This document shows positions 1-6,264 of a stretch of DNA of 17,305 bases, piece after piece. Origin of the DNA: an uncultured Methylobacillus sp. (lineage in GTDB: Bacteria > Pseudomonadota > Gammaproteobacteria > Burkholderiales > Methylophilaceae). A program made the translations under genes and the position numbers. Under the pieces are notes generated by a model. The model worked only from the letters and a program-made list of their open reading frames with translations, ran no database searches and was not told where the DNA came from. Where the stretch lies: assembly GCA_946481235.1 (NCBI GenBank), contig CAMLME010000018.1, positions 1-17,305 on the forward strand. The letters are read 5' to 3'. The stretch's first letter is position 1, and each line of letters begins with the position of its first letter.

Positions 1-551
1 ATCACGAGCTTCTTGCCGTCCTTGGAAAACTCGATGCCTTCGGTTTCCGGGCCGCCGGTGATCTCCTGAACGACCTTGCCTTGTTTCAGGTCGACCACGG
101 AAATCTTGGCCGGTACTTTGTCTTCGTCATCATCGTCGTCTTCAACGGGGGCTGCGCCCGGCTTGGGAGGAGGCCCGCCCTTGGAGCTGGGCTCGTAGGA
201 AATATAAACCTTGTCGCCCAGCACGCGGACGAACTCGGGGTTTTTGCCGATGGGAATATGTTTTACGGCCTTGCCGGTGGAGAGGTCGATGACGGCGATA
301 TTGCCGTCGTCGCGATTTGCCGTGACCAGCCATTTGCCATCCGCCGTGACGCCAATGCCGCGCGGACCCTTGGCGCCGATATCGAGGGAGCCCTTGGTTT
401 CCATTGTCGCGAGGTCGATCACCGTCACACCGCCGTCCTGGTTGGTAACATAAGCCACGCCTTTATTACCTGCCAGTGTGCAGGAGGCGTTGCCCAGGCC
501 AAGCGTGAGCAGCAGTGCAGCATATAAATTTTTATTGTGCGGATGTTTCAT
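1..551 (-). CDS. Exported YVTN/YncE-type beta-propeller protein, N-terminal part (C-terminus off the left edge)
   Basis: The frame is open from an ATG at 551 to the window edge, so about 183 residues are visible. A GGAGA ribosome-binding site lies 9-10 bases upstream. The N-terminus has a short basic stretch, a hydrophobic Leu/Ala core and a plausible signal peptidase site near TLA-G, so the protein is probably periplasmic. The mature part repeats a blade pattern: GVAYVTNQDGGVTVIDLAT, then WLVTANRDDGNIAVIDLSTG, then KISVVDLKQGKVV. This is typical of YVTN-repeat surface or quinoprotein-associated propellers. A Pro/Gly-rich insert followed by eight acidic residues in a row (EDDDDDED) sits between two blades. 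The substrate or partner cannot be told. The SDR gene upstream on the same strand is 219 bp away, so an operon is uncertain. Confidence 0.85.
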   Translation of the reverse strand, partial: MKHPHNKNLYAALLLTLGLGNASCTLAGNKGVAYVTNQDGGVTVIDLATMETKGSLDIGAKGPRGIGVTADGKWLVTANRDDGNIAVIDLSTGKAVKHIPIGKNPEFVRVLGDKVYISYEPSSKGGPPPKPGAAPVEDDDDDEDKVPAKISVVDLKQGKVVQEITGGPETEGIEFSKDGKKLV

Positions 552-770
552 GCAGATAGTCTCCGTATTTGATGAAGGATTGCCACAGGTCATGAGCGCC
601 TCCGTGCCCGGCGTCATGTACTGATATGAGAATCAAGCAAAGGCAAAAGGTTCCCGAGGGCGCGGAGGATTCTGGACCAGAAACTCCCCGTGCGCAAGCC
701 GCGCCGCGACTTGATTCGGGCTGAATGATCGCCAAGCGCGATGCATCGTACTCTTTAAAAGTCCGACCGA

Positions 771-1466
771 TTACCAGGCTACCTCGGTTCCATCGAAACT
801 GATGAAGCGACCCGAGTCTTCGTCGGTAAGGCGATCAAGCACCTGGCGCATGCCGGCGATGCTTTTCTCAGCGGTGATCAGCGCATTCGGCCCGCCCATG
901 TCGGTCAGTACCCAGCCCGGATGCAGCACGACCGCTCGTATGCCGCGCGGTGCCAGATCCAGCGACAGGCTTTTGACCACCATGTTGACCGCGGCCTTGC
1001 TGGAACGGTAGAGATAGCAGTCGCCGCTGGTATTGTCGGCCATGCTGCCCATCTTGCTGCTGACCGTGGCGACCGTCTTGCCGCTGCCCAGCTCAAGATT
1101 GGAAACGAAGGCTTCGGTAATCTTCATCGGCGCCATGGTATTGACCAGGAATGCCATCATCCACGCATCATAGTCGGTGTGTCCGAATCCGCCGTGGCGA
1201 TCCGGGTAGATGCCGGCATTGTTGATGATGAGGTCGATAGGTATGCCGCGCAGCTGCTGTGCCAGCGCATCGATGGCCGTCAATTCCGCCACGTCGAGCG
1301 CATGCAGTGTTACCCGTCCTTGCGCGGTGTCAGCCAATGCCTGCAATTCGGTGGCTTCCTGCGGCGCACGGCAGCAGGCCAGCACGCGCCAGCCGGCAGC
1401 GGCGTATTGCTTTGTAAATTCGAGTCCCAGGCCACGGTTGGCGCCGGTAATCAGTAAGGTAAACAT
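771..1466 (-). CDS. Short-chain dehydrogenase/reductase (SDR)
   Basis: 231 residues, the usual length of a classical SDR. The Rossmann dinucleotide motif TGANRGLG is at residues 7-14, NNAG at 82-85, a catalytic Ser at 136/137 (VSSKMGS), and the catalytic Tyr153-x3-Lys157 pair in YRSSK. The LHPGWVLTDMGG stretch after the active site resembles the C-factor (CsgA)-like SDR subgroup. It should be a cytoplasmic NAD(P)-dependent oxidoreductase, but the substrate cannot be deduced. The ATG at 1466 has GGAGAA five bases upstream, which fixes the start. The codon before the window's propeller gene is 219 bp away, with no evident terminator between them. Confidence 0.9.
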   Translation of the reverse strand: MFTLLITGANRGLGLEFTKQYAAAGWRVLACCRAPQEATELQALADTAQGRVTLHALDVAELTAIDALAQQLRGIPIDLIINNAGIYPDRHGGFGHTDYDAWMMAFLVNTMAPMKITEAFVSNLELGSGKTVATVSSKMGSMADNTSGDCYLYRSSKAAVNMVVKSLSLDLAPRGIRAVVLHPGWVLTDMGGPNALITAEKSIAGMRQVLDRLTDEDSGRFISFDGTEVAW

Positions 1467-1719
1467 AGGTTCTCCATTCGTTTCAGTCCTGGCCAGGAAT
1501 CAGTGCGACCAGGTCGGTTATCCTTAGCTCGCGCGATAAGTCCTCGCTCCGTTAGCACGGTTGTCCATGCGTTGATCATGCCATCCATTTTTTTCGATAA
1601 CCAGTTAGCGCTTCCAGTTCACCAAACAGCAAATTATCCAGCGCAGTCTGGGTCGTCATGTTGTCGAGTTATTGAATGCTGATTGCACGAAGCCATCAGG
1701 ATCACCTGCCTGCAATCGT
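1467..1719. other. Intergenic stretch between SDR and GNAT genes
   Basis: About 250 bp that should hold the promoter of the SDR gene (-). I see no convincing ORF, RNA motif or terminator here. A short C-rich/T-rich stretch around 1582-1596 is not preceded by a hairpin. Confidence 0.4.
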
Positions 1720-2157
1720 TCATGCCAGCGCTTTCGCAAAATGATGCGAGGTGATCTGCATCTTGCGGCCGAGATATAGCCGGTGCGCGTCGTGCCGCTG
1801 CACGCCGGAATCTAGATGAAATTGCCGGCAGCCGAGGTTGTCCGCTTCGGCCATCAGCCAGTCCAGCAACATGCCGCCATAGCCATGCCTGCGTGCCGAT
1901 TCGCGTGTAACAAGATCGTCGAGATAAAAAGTTTTGCCCCATGCAAGGAACTCCGCTATTCGATAGCCGGCCGCCGCCATCACTTCCCCGCCTGCGGCAA
2001 TATAGACGAGCACGTAGCCATGATTCCGCATCTGGCGCTGCACCTGCACGACAAACTCCTCCTCGCTCAAATGCGGCCGCAATTCGCCCATCGCGGCATA
2101 GCAGGTGCGAATCTCGCTTTCGGTGATGGCTGTGCGGATATCCATGGTCTGTTCCAT
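1720..2157 (-). CDS. GNAT family N-acetyltransferase
   Basis: 145 residues from the ATG at 2157, or 141 from the internal ATG at 2145 (MDIRTAI). The internal start fits the family better, but neither has a strong ribosome-binding site. The acetyl-CoA pyrophosphate-binding signature RRHGYGGML (R-x-x-G-x-G) is at about residues 89-97, preceded by the beta4 strand FYLDDLVT. The C-terminal AHRLYLGRKMQITSHHFAK is the usual GNAT ending, with the Tyr that can act as general acid. The gene probably encodes a stand-alone cytoplasmic acetyltransferase of unknown substrate. No partner gene is evident: the SDR gene lies 250 bp downstream. Confidence 0.88.
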   Translation of the reverse strand: MEQTMDIRTAITESEIRTCYAAMGELRPHLSEEEFVVQVQRQMRNHGYVLVYIAAGGEVMAAAGYRIAEFLAWGKTFYLDDLVTRESARRHGYGGMLLDWLMAEADNLGCRQFHLDSGVQRHDAHRLYLGRKMQITSHHFAKALA

Positions 2158-2224
2158 ATTGTTTGAAAAGGACTTTTTATGATCTTAGCGGTGTTTTAGG
2201 GCCGTTCCGCATTAAAGTAAATTA

Positions 2225-2255
2225 CCGTTAGTCGGTTGAAAGTGCCGTTAGTCGG
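2225..2255 (+). repeat. Tandem 11-bp direct repeat, possible operator
   Basis: CCGTTAGTCGG occurs twice, at 2225-2235 and 2245-2255. The copies are exactly 20 bp apart start to start, about two helical turns. They sit just upstream of the putative promoter of the riboswitch transcript, where paired activator or repressor sites would be expected. The repeat is seen directly; the operator role is inferred. Confidence 0.5.
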
Positions 2256-2263
2256 CCTGAACA

Positions 2264-2290
2264 TAATCGTTTGGAACTTTCTTCCGATAA
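2264..2290 (+). promoter_or_regulatory. Sigma28 (FliA)-like promoter candidate
   Basis: TCCGATAA at 2283-2290 matches the sigma28 -10 consensus GCCGATAA at seven of eight positions. TAATCGTT at 2264-2271 sits at the canonical 11-bp spacing and matches TAAAGTTT at five of eight. Initiation would fall near 2297, immediately before the riboswitch. No good sigma70 pair with 16-18 bp spacing is visible in the same place. This is a sequence match only. Confidence 0.4.
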
Positions 2291-2297
2291 TGTCAAT

Positions 2298-2382
2298 GTA
2301 TCAAAGGCAAACCCATCGAAAGGTGGGGACGCAAAGTCTCCGGTCTAAGGGAATTATCCTACGACAGCGGGACTGCCGGGGC
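2298..2382 (+). ncRNA. Cyclic di-GMP-I (GEMM-I) riboswitch
   Basis: The GEMM-I core is clearly present. GGCAAACCC begins at 2306, followed by the CCCATC/GGTGGG hairpin capped by a GAAA tetraloop (2312-2327). Then come GGGACGCAAAG, CTCCGGTCTAAGG and the terminal ACAGCGGGACTGCCGG with the conserved AGCGGG. These elements follow the order of the known class I aptamer: P1 GNRA-loop hairpin, then the second hairpin containing its receptor. The next gene on this strand is the exported protein at 2724, whose expression it presumably controls. The 340-nt stretch to that start contains no obvious U-tract terminator, so the control mechanism (translation, processing or Rho) is open. Confidence 0.9.
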
Positions 2383-2723
2383 GGGTTTAAGTCGCCATCC
2401 TCGTCAGACCATCTTCCATTTCCTGGACGGTTTCTTAGCTTCATTGCCTCGACTGATTCGCATCTGGTGTTGTCTGCCTGCCACAAAGCTTCTGCAGAAT
2501 GGCGCACCGAGGGAGGAGTCAGTCACATTCATACACCCGGGTCTTTATCCAATCAGGTTTATTGTTTGGCCTGACCTGGTCTGTATGAACTGCACGTTCA
2601 CGTTCAGCGATCAAGAACAAGGACAAGAGCAGCTCCAGCAAATCCGCTCTTCGCGGTCAAGTCGGAACTCGCCGTTGCCATGCGTGGGTGAAGCCTTATT
2701 AAACCTTTTGCCAGGAGTCTCTC
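2383..2723 (+). other. Long leader between c-di-GMP riboswitch and exported protein gene
   Basis: About 340 bp of untranslated leader. I see only small hairpins, such as CCGC/GCGG near 2643-2655, and no intrinsic terminator. An open frame on the plus strand begins at 2444 and overlaps the following gene out of frame; I treat it as spurious. The leader is unusually long for a simple riboswitch expression platform. Confidence 0.45.
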
Positions 2724-3809
2724 ATGAAATTGAACAAACAATGGTTAGCCGCCGGAATCATCATTGCGCTTCCCTTGGGCGCAACAGCGGAAACGCTGGT
2801 GACCGACGCCGTTTTTGGACCTACCAGTTTCTGGTATACGCCGATTCCACTGGATGCGCCTCTGCATTCCAATTCCGCAAATTTCGCGAAGGAAATCCTG
2901 CGTCAAAAAGCGACCTATTACGGTACCGTCACCATCAATACCAAGGACTACACCAGCCCCGTGTATACCGCCGCCGCCAGTGCTCCGACGGTAAAGGTGA
3001 CGCAATGGGATTGCCAGAAAAAGGGCTACTCGGATGCCAGCCTCGCGGAGCAATGGGCAGCGGTTCCTATCCCCAGCTACGCCGTGCCTTCCCGTGGAAC
3101 CGACGCGGAAATGACGATTTACCAGCCCTCGACCGATACCGTCTGGGAATTCTGGCAAGCCAAGAAGGTGGACGGCCAGTGGTTCGCCTGCTGGGGCGGC
3201 CGCATGCAGCAAGCCTCGCAAAGTGATGGCGTGTTTTACAAACACTACGGTACGACCGCCACCAGCCTGCCTTTCCTGGGAGGGCAAATCACTGCCGAAG
3301 AATTGCAGCGAGGTGAAATTCGCCACGCCATTGGGTTTTCGGTCGTGGATGCCGAACACAACACGACCTTCTCCTGGCCGGCGCATCGCTCCGATGGATA
3401 CAACCCCACCAATGTCGCCAATCGTATTCCGGAAGGGCTGCGCTTCCGGCTCGATCCCAGAGTCAATGTCGATGGTTTGTCGATGAGCAGGGCCGGCAAG
3501 ATCATCGCCAAGGCCGCGCAGAAGTACGGTTTCGTAGTGTGGGACAGGTCGGGCGCTTTGGCCTTGCGGGCACAAAATTCCGTTTCATATACTGCGCTGG
3601 GCCAGCCCGATCCTTATCCCACACTCTTCGGCGGTCTTCCGAACTATGCTGTGCTGAATGGATTCCCCTGGGACAAGCTGCAATTCATGCCCATGGATTA
3701 TGGCAAATACACATCTACCACTTCCACCACCTCAGATACCTCCACGACTACTACAACCACGACCACAACTACCACTAAATCCAGACCGGTTAAATCAAGA
3801 CGTAAATAA
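2724..3809 (+). CDS. Uncharacterised exported protein with Thr-rich C-terminal tail, under c-di-GMP riboswitch
   Basis: 361 residues; the ATG has AGGAG eight bases upstream. Residues 1-22 form a Sec signal peptide (MKLNKQ, hydrophobic core, cleavage at ATA-E), so the protein is exported. The mature domain (about 24-328) is rich in Trp and Tyr and has only two cysteines, Cys97 and Cys156, which could form a disulfide. Notable segments are TDTVWEFWQAKK, GEIRHAIGFSVV, a SWPAHRSDG stretch, IPEGLRFRLDP and FPWDKLQFMPMDYG. They read like a folded extracellular enzyme or binding domain, but I cannot name the family. I have a faint impression of similar secreted proteins in actinobacteria. Residues 330-352 are almost pure Thr/Ser, followed by the basic end KSRPVKSRRK. 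The riboswitch upstream suggests a role in the motile-sessile switch, for instance in matrix or cell surface. A terminator follows 26 bp downstream. Confidence 0.85.
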   Translation: MKLNKQWLAAGIIIALPLGATAETLVTDAVFGPTSFWYTPIPLDAPLHSNSANFAKEILRQKATYYGTVTINTKDYTSPVYTAAASAPTVKVTQWDCQKKGYSDASLAEQWAAVPIPSYAVPSRGTDAEMTIYQPSTDTVWEFWQAKKVDGQWFACWGGRMQQASQSDGVFYKHYGTTATSLPFLGGQITAEELQRGEIRHAIGFSVVDAEHNTTFSWPAHRSDGYNPTNVANRIPEGLRFRLDPRVNVDGLSMSRAGKIIAKAAQKYGFVVWDRSGALALRAQNSVSYTALGQPDPYPTLFGGLPNYAVLNGFPWDKLQFMPMDYGKYTSTTSTTSDTSTTTTTTTTTTTKSRPVKSRRK

Positions 3810-3834
3810 AGATATTCCGTTGATGAAATAAGGG

Positions 3835-3863
3835 AAGGGATCGCACAGGCGATCCCTTTTTTT
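3835..3863 (+). terminator. Intrinsic terminator of the riboswitch-controlled gene
   Basis: A 10-bp perfect stem AAGGGATCGC/GCGATCCCTT with an ACAG loop, ending in a run of seven T. It lies 26 bp after the stop at 3809 and also precedes the 3' end of the convergent srkA gene. Confidence 0.93.
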
Positions 3864-3886
3864 AGCTTTGTTGCAGGATTGAGGTA

Positions 3887-4870
3887 TTACACGCTGAGGG
3901 TTGGCTCATCCATCAGCGCAATTTGTTCGCGCAGTTCCAGGATACGGTTTTGCCAGTAATGCTGGGTATTGAACCAGGGAAAATTCATGGGAAAGGCCGG
4001 ATCGTCCCAGCGACGGGCGAGCCATGCGGAATAATGGATAAGCCGCAGGGTGCGCAATGCCTCGATCAGATGCAGTTCGCGCGGGTCGAATTCGCAAAAA
4101 TCCTCATAGCCGGCCAGCACGTCGGACATTTGTCGCGTCATGTCGCCGCGTTCGCCGGAAAGCAGCATCCACAGATCCTGTATCGCCGGCCCCATGCGGC
4201 AATCGTCGAAATCGACAAAATGCGGGCCGTCGTCCGTCCACAGCACATTGCCGGGGTGGCAGTCGCCATGCAGCCGGATACGATTGACGTTGCCGGCCCG
4301 GGCGAAGCAGTGGCGCACACCGTCCAGTGCTTGATCGACAACGCTGCGGTAGGCCGCATCGAGGTCTGCCGGGATGAATCCATGCGACAGCAAATAATCG
4401 CGCGGCTCTTCACCGAAGCTGGCGATATCCAGCGTAGGTCGGTGCACGAAATCGGCAGTGGAACCGATGGCGTGGATGCGCCCGATGAAGCGCCCTAGCC
4501 ATTCCAGAGTCTCGGGGTCACCCAGTTCTGGAGCGCGCCCGCCGCGCCGCGGGAAGAGGGCGAAGCGAAAACCCTCGTAGAAAAGCAGCGATTTCCCATC
4601 GGTAATCAGCGGAGCAACTACCGGGATTTCGCTTTCCGCCAGTGCCTGAACGAAGTCGTGCTCTTCCTGTATGGCCGCGTCGCTCCAGCGGTGCGGGCGA
4701 TAGAACTTTGCCACCAGTGGCGGCGCGTCTTCCATGCCGACCTGGTAAACGCGGTTTTCGTAACTGTTGAGCGCAAGCAAGCGGCCGTCGCAATGAAGGC
4801 CCAGGCTTTCCAGCGCATTCAGGATGAAGTCGGGCGTGAGCTCGGAAAATGGAGTGGGGTGATCGGCCAT
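3887..4870 (-). CDS. srkA: Stress response kinase A (SrkA/YihE/RdoA family)
   Basis: 327 residues, practically the length of E. coli SrkA. It is a cytoplasmic Ser/Thr protein kinase with an aminoglycoside-phosphotransferase-like fold, known in E. coli for protecting against envelope and oxidative stress. Seen here: the ATP-binding Lys in VAKFYRP (residue 55), the catalytic loop HGDCHPGNVLW (Asp203), and the metal-binding Asp220 in FVDFDDCRMGP, followed by QDLWMLLSGE. N-terminal TPDFILNALESLG and SYENRVYQVG are also family-typical. It starts 40 bp after the stop of the Rrf2 regulator on the same strand, so the two are probably co-transcribed. The ribosome-binding site is weak, in keeping with translation from a shared mRNA. 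Confidence 0.93.
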   Translation of the reverse strand: MADHPTPFSELTPDFILNALESLGLHCDGRLLALNSYENRVYQVGMEDAPPLVAKFYRPHRWSDAAIQEEHDFVQALAESEIPVVAPLITDGKSLLFYEGFRFALFPRRGGRAPELGDPETLEWLGRFIGRIHAIGSTADFVHRPTLDIASFGEEPRDYLLSHGFIPADLDAAYRSVVDQALDGVRHCFARAGNVNRIRLHGDCHPGNVLWTDDGPHFVDFDDCRMGPAIQDLWMLLSGERGDMTRQMSDVLAGYEDFCEFDPRELHLIEALRTLRLIHYSAWLARRWDDPAFPMNFPWFNTQHYWQNRILELREQIALMDEPTLSV

Positions 4871-4910
4871 GCCGGCATTCTACAGGCAGCAGGCCGGACG
4901 GCGGCAAAGC

Positions 4911-5381
4911 CTATTTAACAGCGTCCAAATCGGGGCAGAGCGAGCCGGGAAGATCGGTGAGGCGGTATTTCCCCTCACGTACAGCATTGGCTACCGTTTC
5001 CAGGTTCTGGCTTTCGAGCATCTGCAGAATACGTTCCTTGATGGGCTTCCAGACCGGGTGCATCGGGCAGGCCGTTTCATCGCTGCATACCTTGAGCCCG
5101 AGCAGGCACTCCTTGGTGAACCCGGCGCCTTCGGTAATGTTGATCACGTTCATCAAGCTCAGCTTTTGCGGAGCCTCGGACAAGCCGAAGCCGCCGAGCC
5201 GGCCGCGATGGGACGTGAGCAAGCCCCCTTTGCACAGCGATTGCAGGATTTTTGCCAGGTATGCGGATGGCACATCCAGGCTGGCAGCGATTTCACGGCT
5301 CAGCAGTGGCCCTTCGCCGCCATGCAGGGCGATGTAAACCAAAGACTGAATTGCATATTGGCTCGTATGGGAAAGCAGCAT
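4911..5381 (-). CDS. Rrf2-family Fe-S-type transcriptional regulator
   Basis: 156 residues from the ATG at 5381. An in-frame ATG exists at 5432, but only the shorter form begins like the family (MLLSHTSQYAIQSLVYIA). The longer form would also put the promoter inside the gene. The winged helix spans about 1-75, with recognition-helix region SREIAASLDVPSAYLAKILQ and wing HRGRLGGFGL. Cys92, Cys99 and Cys105 (C-x6-C-x5-C, then PMHPVW) form an IscR/NsrR-like Fe-S ligand set, so the protein probably senses redox state, NO or iron. It is divergent from the SRPBCC gene and leads into srkA, both candidate targets. It cannot be called IscR or NsrR from this alone. Confidence 0.9.
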   Translation of the reverse strand: MLLSHTSQYAIQSLVYIALHGGEGPLLSREIAASLDVPSAYLAKILQSLCKGGLLTSHRGRLGGFGLSEAPQKLSLMNVINITEGAGFTKECLLGLKVCSDETACPMHPVWKPIKERILQMLESQNLETVANAVREGKYRLTDLPGSLCPDLDAVK

Positions 5382-5394
5382 ATTTAAGAACTCT

Positions 5395-5408
5395 GGATAT
5401 TTATGTCC
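5395..5408. promoter_or_regulatory. Imperfect palindrome, possible Rrf2 operator
   Basis: GGATATTTATGTCC is a 14-bp imperfect inverted repeat, with GGA/TCC ends and an AT-rich centre. It lies just downstream of the predicted transcription start of the rrf2 gene. An autoregulatory operator is a natural reading, but this is inference. Confidence 0.35.
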
Positions 5409-5415
5409 TATTACG

Positions 5416-5444
5416 ATTTTATAGGAAAACATCCGCTATCCCAA
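5416..5444 (-). promoter_or_regulatory. Sigma70-like promoter of the rrf2-srkA unit
   Basis: On the minus strand TTGGGA (5444-5439) and TAAAAT (5421-5416) are separated by 17 bp. Initiation would fall near 5409, about 28 bp before the ATG at 5381. The match is fair and the position is sensible. Confidence 0.5.
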
Positions 5445-5506
5445 GTACTTATTTTCCCGGTTTATTTCGGCAAAAACTCCTACAGCCGAATCGGAATAAA
5501 TCCGAC

Positions 5507-5534
5507 TTCAAACGCGAGGTGATCCGCCTAGAAT
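5507..5534 (+). promoter_or_regulatory. Candidate promoter of the SRPBCC gene
   Basis: TTCAAA and TAGAAT with a 16-bp spacer, about 65 bp before the ATG at 5600. The -10 is good and the -35 is poor, so an activator or an alternative sigma factor could be needed. Confidence 0.3.
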
Positions 5535-5599
5535 TTCCAACGTGATTCATTGTTTTTAATTCGCAGAAAAACAGATTGCGACCCTTGAAGGAGGACAAA

Positions 5600-6055
5600 A
5601 TGTCTACAGTACAAAAATCGATCGATATCAACGCGCCCGTCAATTCCGTCTACAACCAATGGACCCAGTTCGAAGATTTCCCAGCGTTCATGGAAGGTGT
5701 AAAGGAAGTTCGCCAGCTGGATGACTCGCACCTGCATTGGTGCGCTGAAATTGCAGGCAAGGATGTTGAATGGGATGCCGAAATCACCGAGCAGATTCCC
5801 GATCAGCGCATCGCCTGGCGTAGCGTGGATGGAAAGCAGAATGCCGGTGTCGTCAGCTTCCACAAGCTGAATGACGGTTCGACCCGCGTCATGGTGCAGA
5901 TGGATTACGATCCGGAAGGCACCATGGAAAATGCCGGCGATGCGATAGGCCTTCTCTCGCATCGTGTCGAAGGCGACCTTGAGCGTTTCAAGGATTTCCT
6001 CGAAGCGCGCGGCACCGAAACCGGCGGCTGGAGAGGGACGATACGTCCGTCCTGA
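5600..6055 (+). CDS. SRPBCC / cyclase-dehydrase-like protein
   Basis: 151 residues from the ATG at 5600, which has a perfect AAGGAGG site six bases upstream. An upstream in-frame ATG at 5576 lacks such a site. The N-terminus STVQKSIDINAPVNSVYNQWTQFEDFPAFMEGVKEV is the typical opening of the START-like SRPBCC (polyketide cyclase/dehydrase, COG5637-like) family. It continues with WDAEITEQIPDQRIAWRS and GSTRVMVQMDYDPEG, strands that line the hydrophobic pocket. Family members bind lipids or other hydrophobic ligands, and several are stress-induced, but the ligand here is unknown. It is cytoplasmic, with no signal peptide or membrane segment. It is divergent from the Rrf2 regulator, which may control it. 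A large palindrome follows the gene. Confidence 0.9.
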   Translation: MSTVQKSIDINAPVNSVYNQWTQFEDFPAFMEGVKEVRQLDDSHLHWCAEIAGKDVEWDAEITEQIPDQRIAWRSVDGKQNAGVVSFHKLNDGSTRVMVQMDYDPEGTMENAGDAIGLLSHRVEGDLERFKDFLEARGTETGGWRGTIRPS

Positions 6056-6081
6056 TCTTGTTTATTTAGCGGGCCTTAACC

Positions 6082-6182
6082 AAGGTTTTGTGCAGTGCCA
6101 GTTTGGGTTATGGCGGTGCGAGAAGTCTGAATTGCTCATCCGACTTCTGCGCGCCCGACCCAAACTGGCAGGCGCAAGCCTT
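6082..6182. repeat. Large imperfect palindrome (about 100 nt hairpin)
   Basis: Nested inverted arms: AAGG (6082-6085) with CCTT (6179-6182); TTGTGC (6088-6093) with GCGCAA (6172-6177, one G-T pair); TGCCAGTTTGGGT (6096-6108) with its exact complement at 6158-6170; and AGAAGTC (6121-6127) with GACTTCT (6142-6148). There is no T-run on either side, so it is not a standard intrinsic terminator. It lies between the SRPBCC and topoisomerase genes. It may be a REP/MITE-like element, an RNA processing site or a Rho-independent barrier. Confidence 0.75.
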
Positions 6183-6264
6183 CCCTATAACCCCGTCAAC
6201 CGCGGCTCGGCAACGACGACGCTCACCGCCGTAAAGCCACGCGAAAAAGCCGCATAAGATTTAC

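Noticed and set aside
2444..3226. 260-codon plus-strand open frame starting in the leader of the exported protein
   Set aside because: It overlaps the signal-peptide-bearing gene out of frame, has no ribosome-binding site, and its product is Arg/Ser-rich with no domain pattern.
2745..3575. 276-codon minus-strand open frame opposite the exported protein gene
   Set aside because: Antisense shadow: composition is Gly/Arg/His-biased, no start signal, and the sense gene has a clear signal peptide, ribosome-binding site and terminator.
4869..5387. 172-codon plus-strand frame opposite the Rrf2 gene
   Set aside because: Shadow of a gene with conserved winged helix and Cys cluster; no protein family pattern in the plus-strand product.
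6070..6200. Large palindrome as an integron attC site
   Set aside because: The right end lacks a GTTRRRY core, the left end matches RYYYAAC only imperfectly, and there is no integrase or cassette array nearby.
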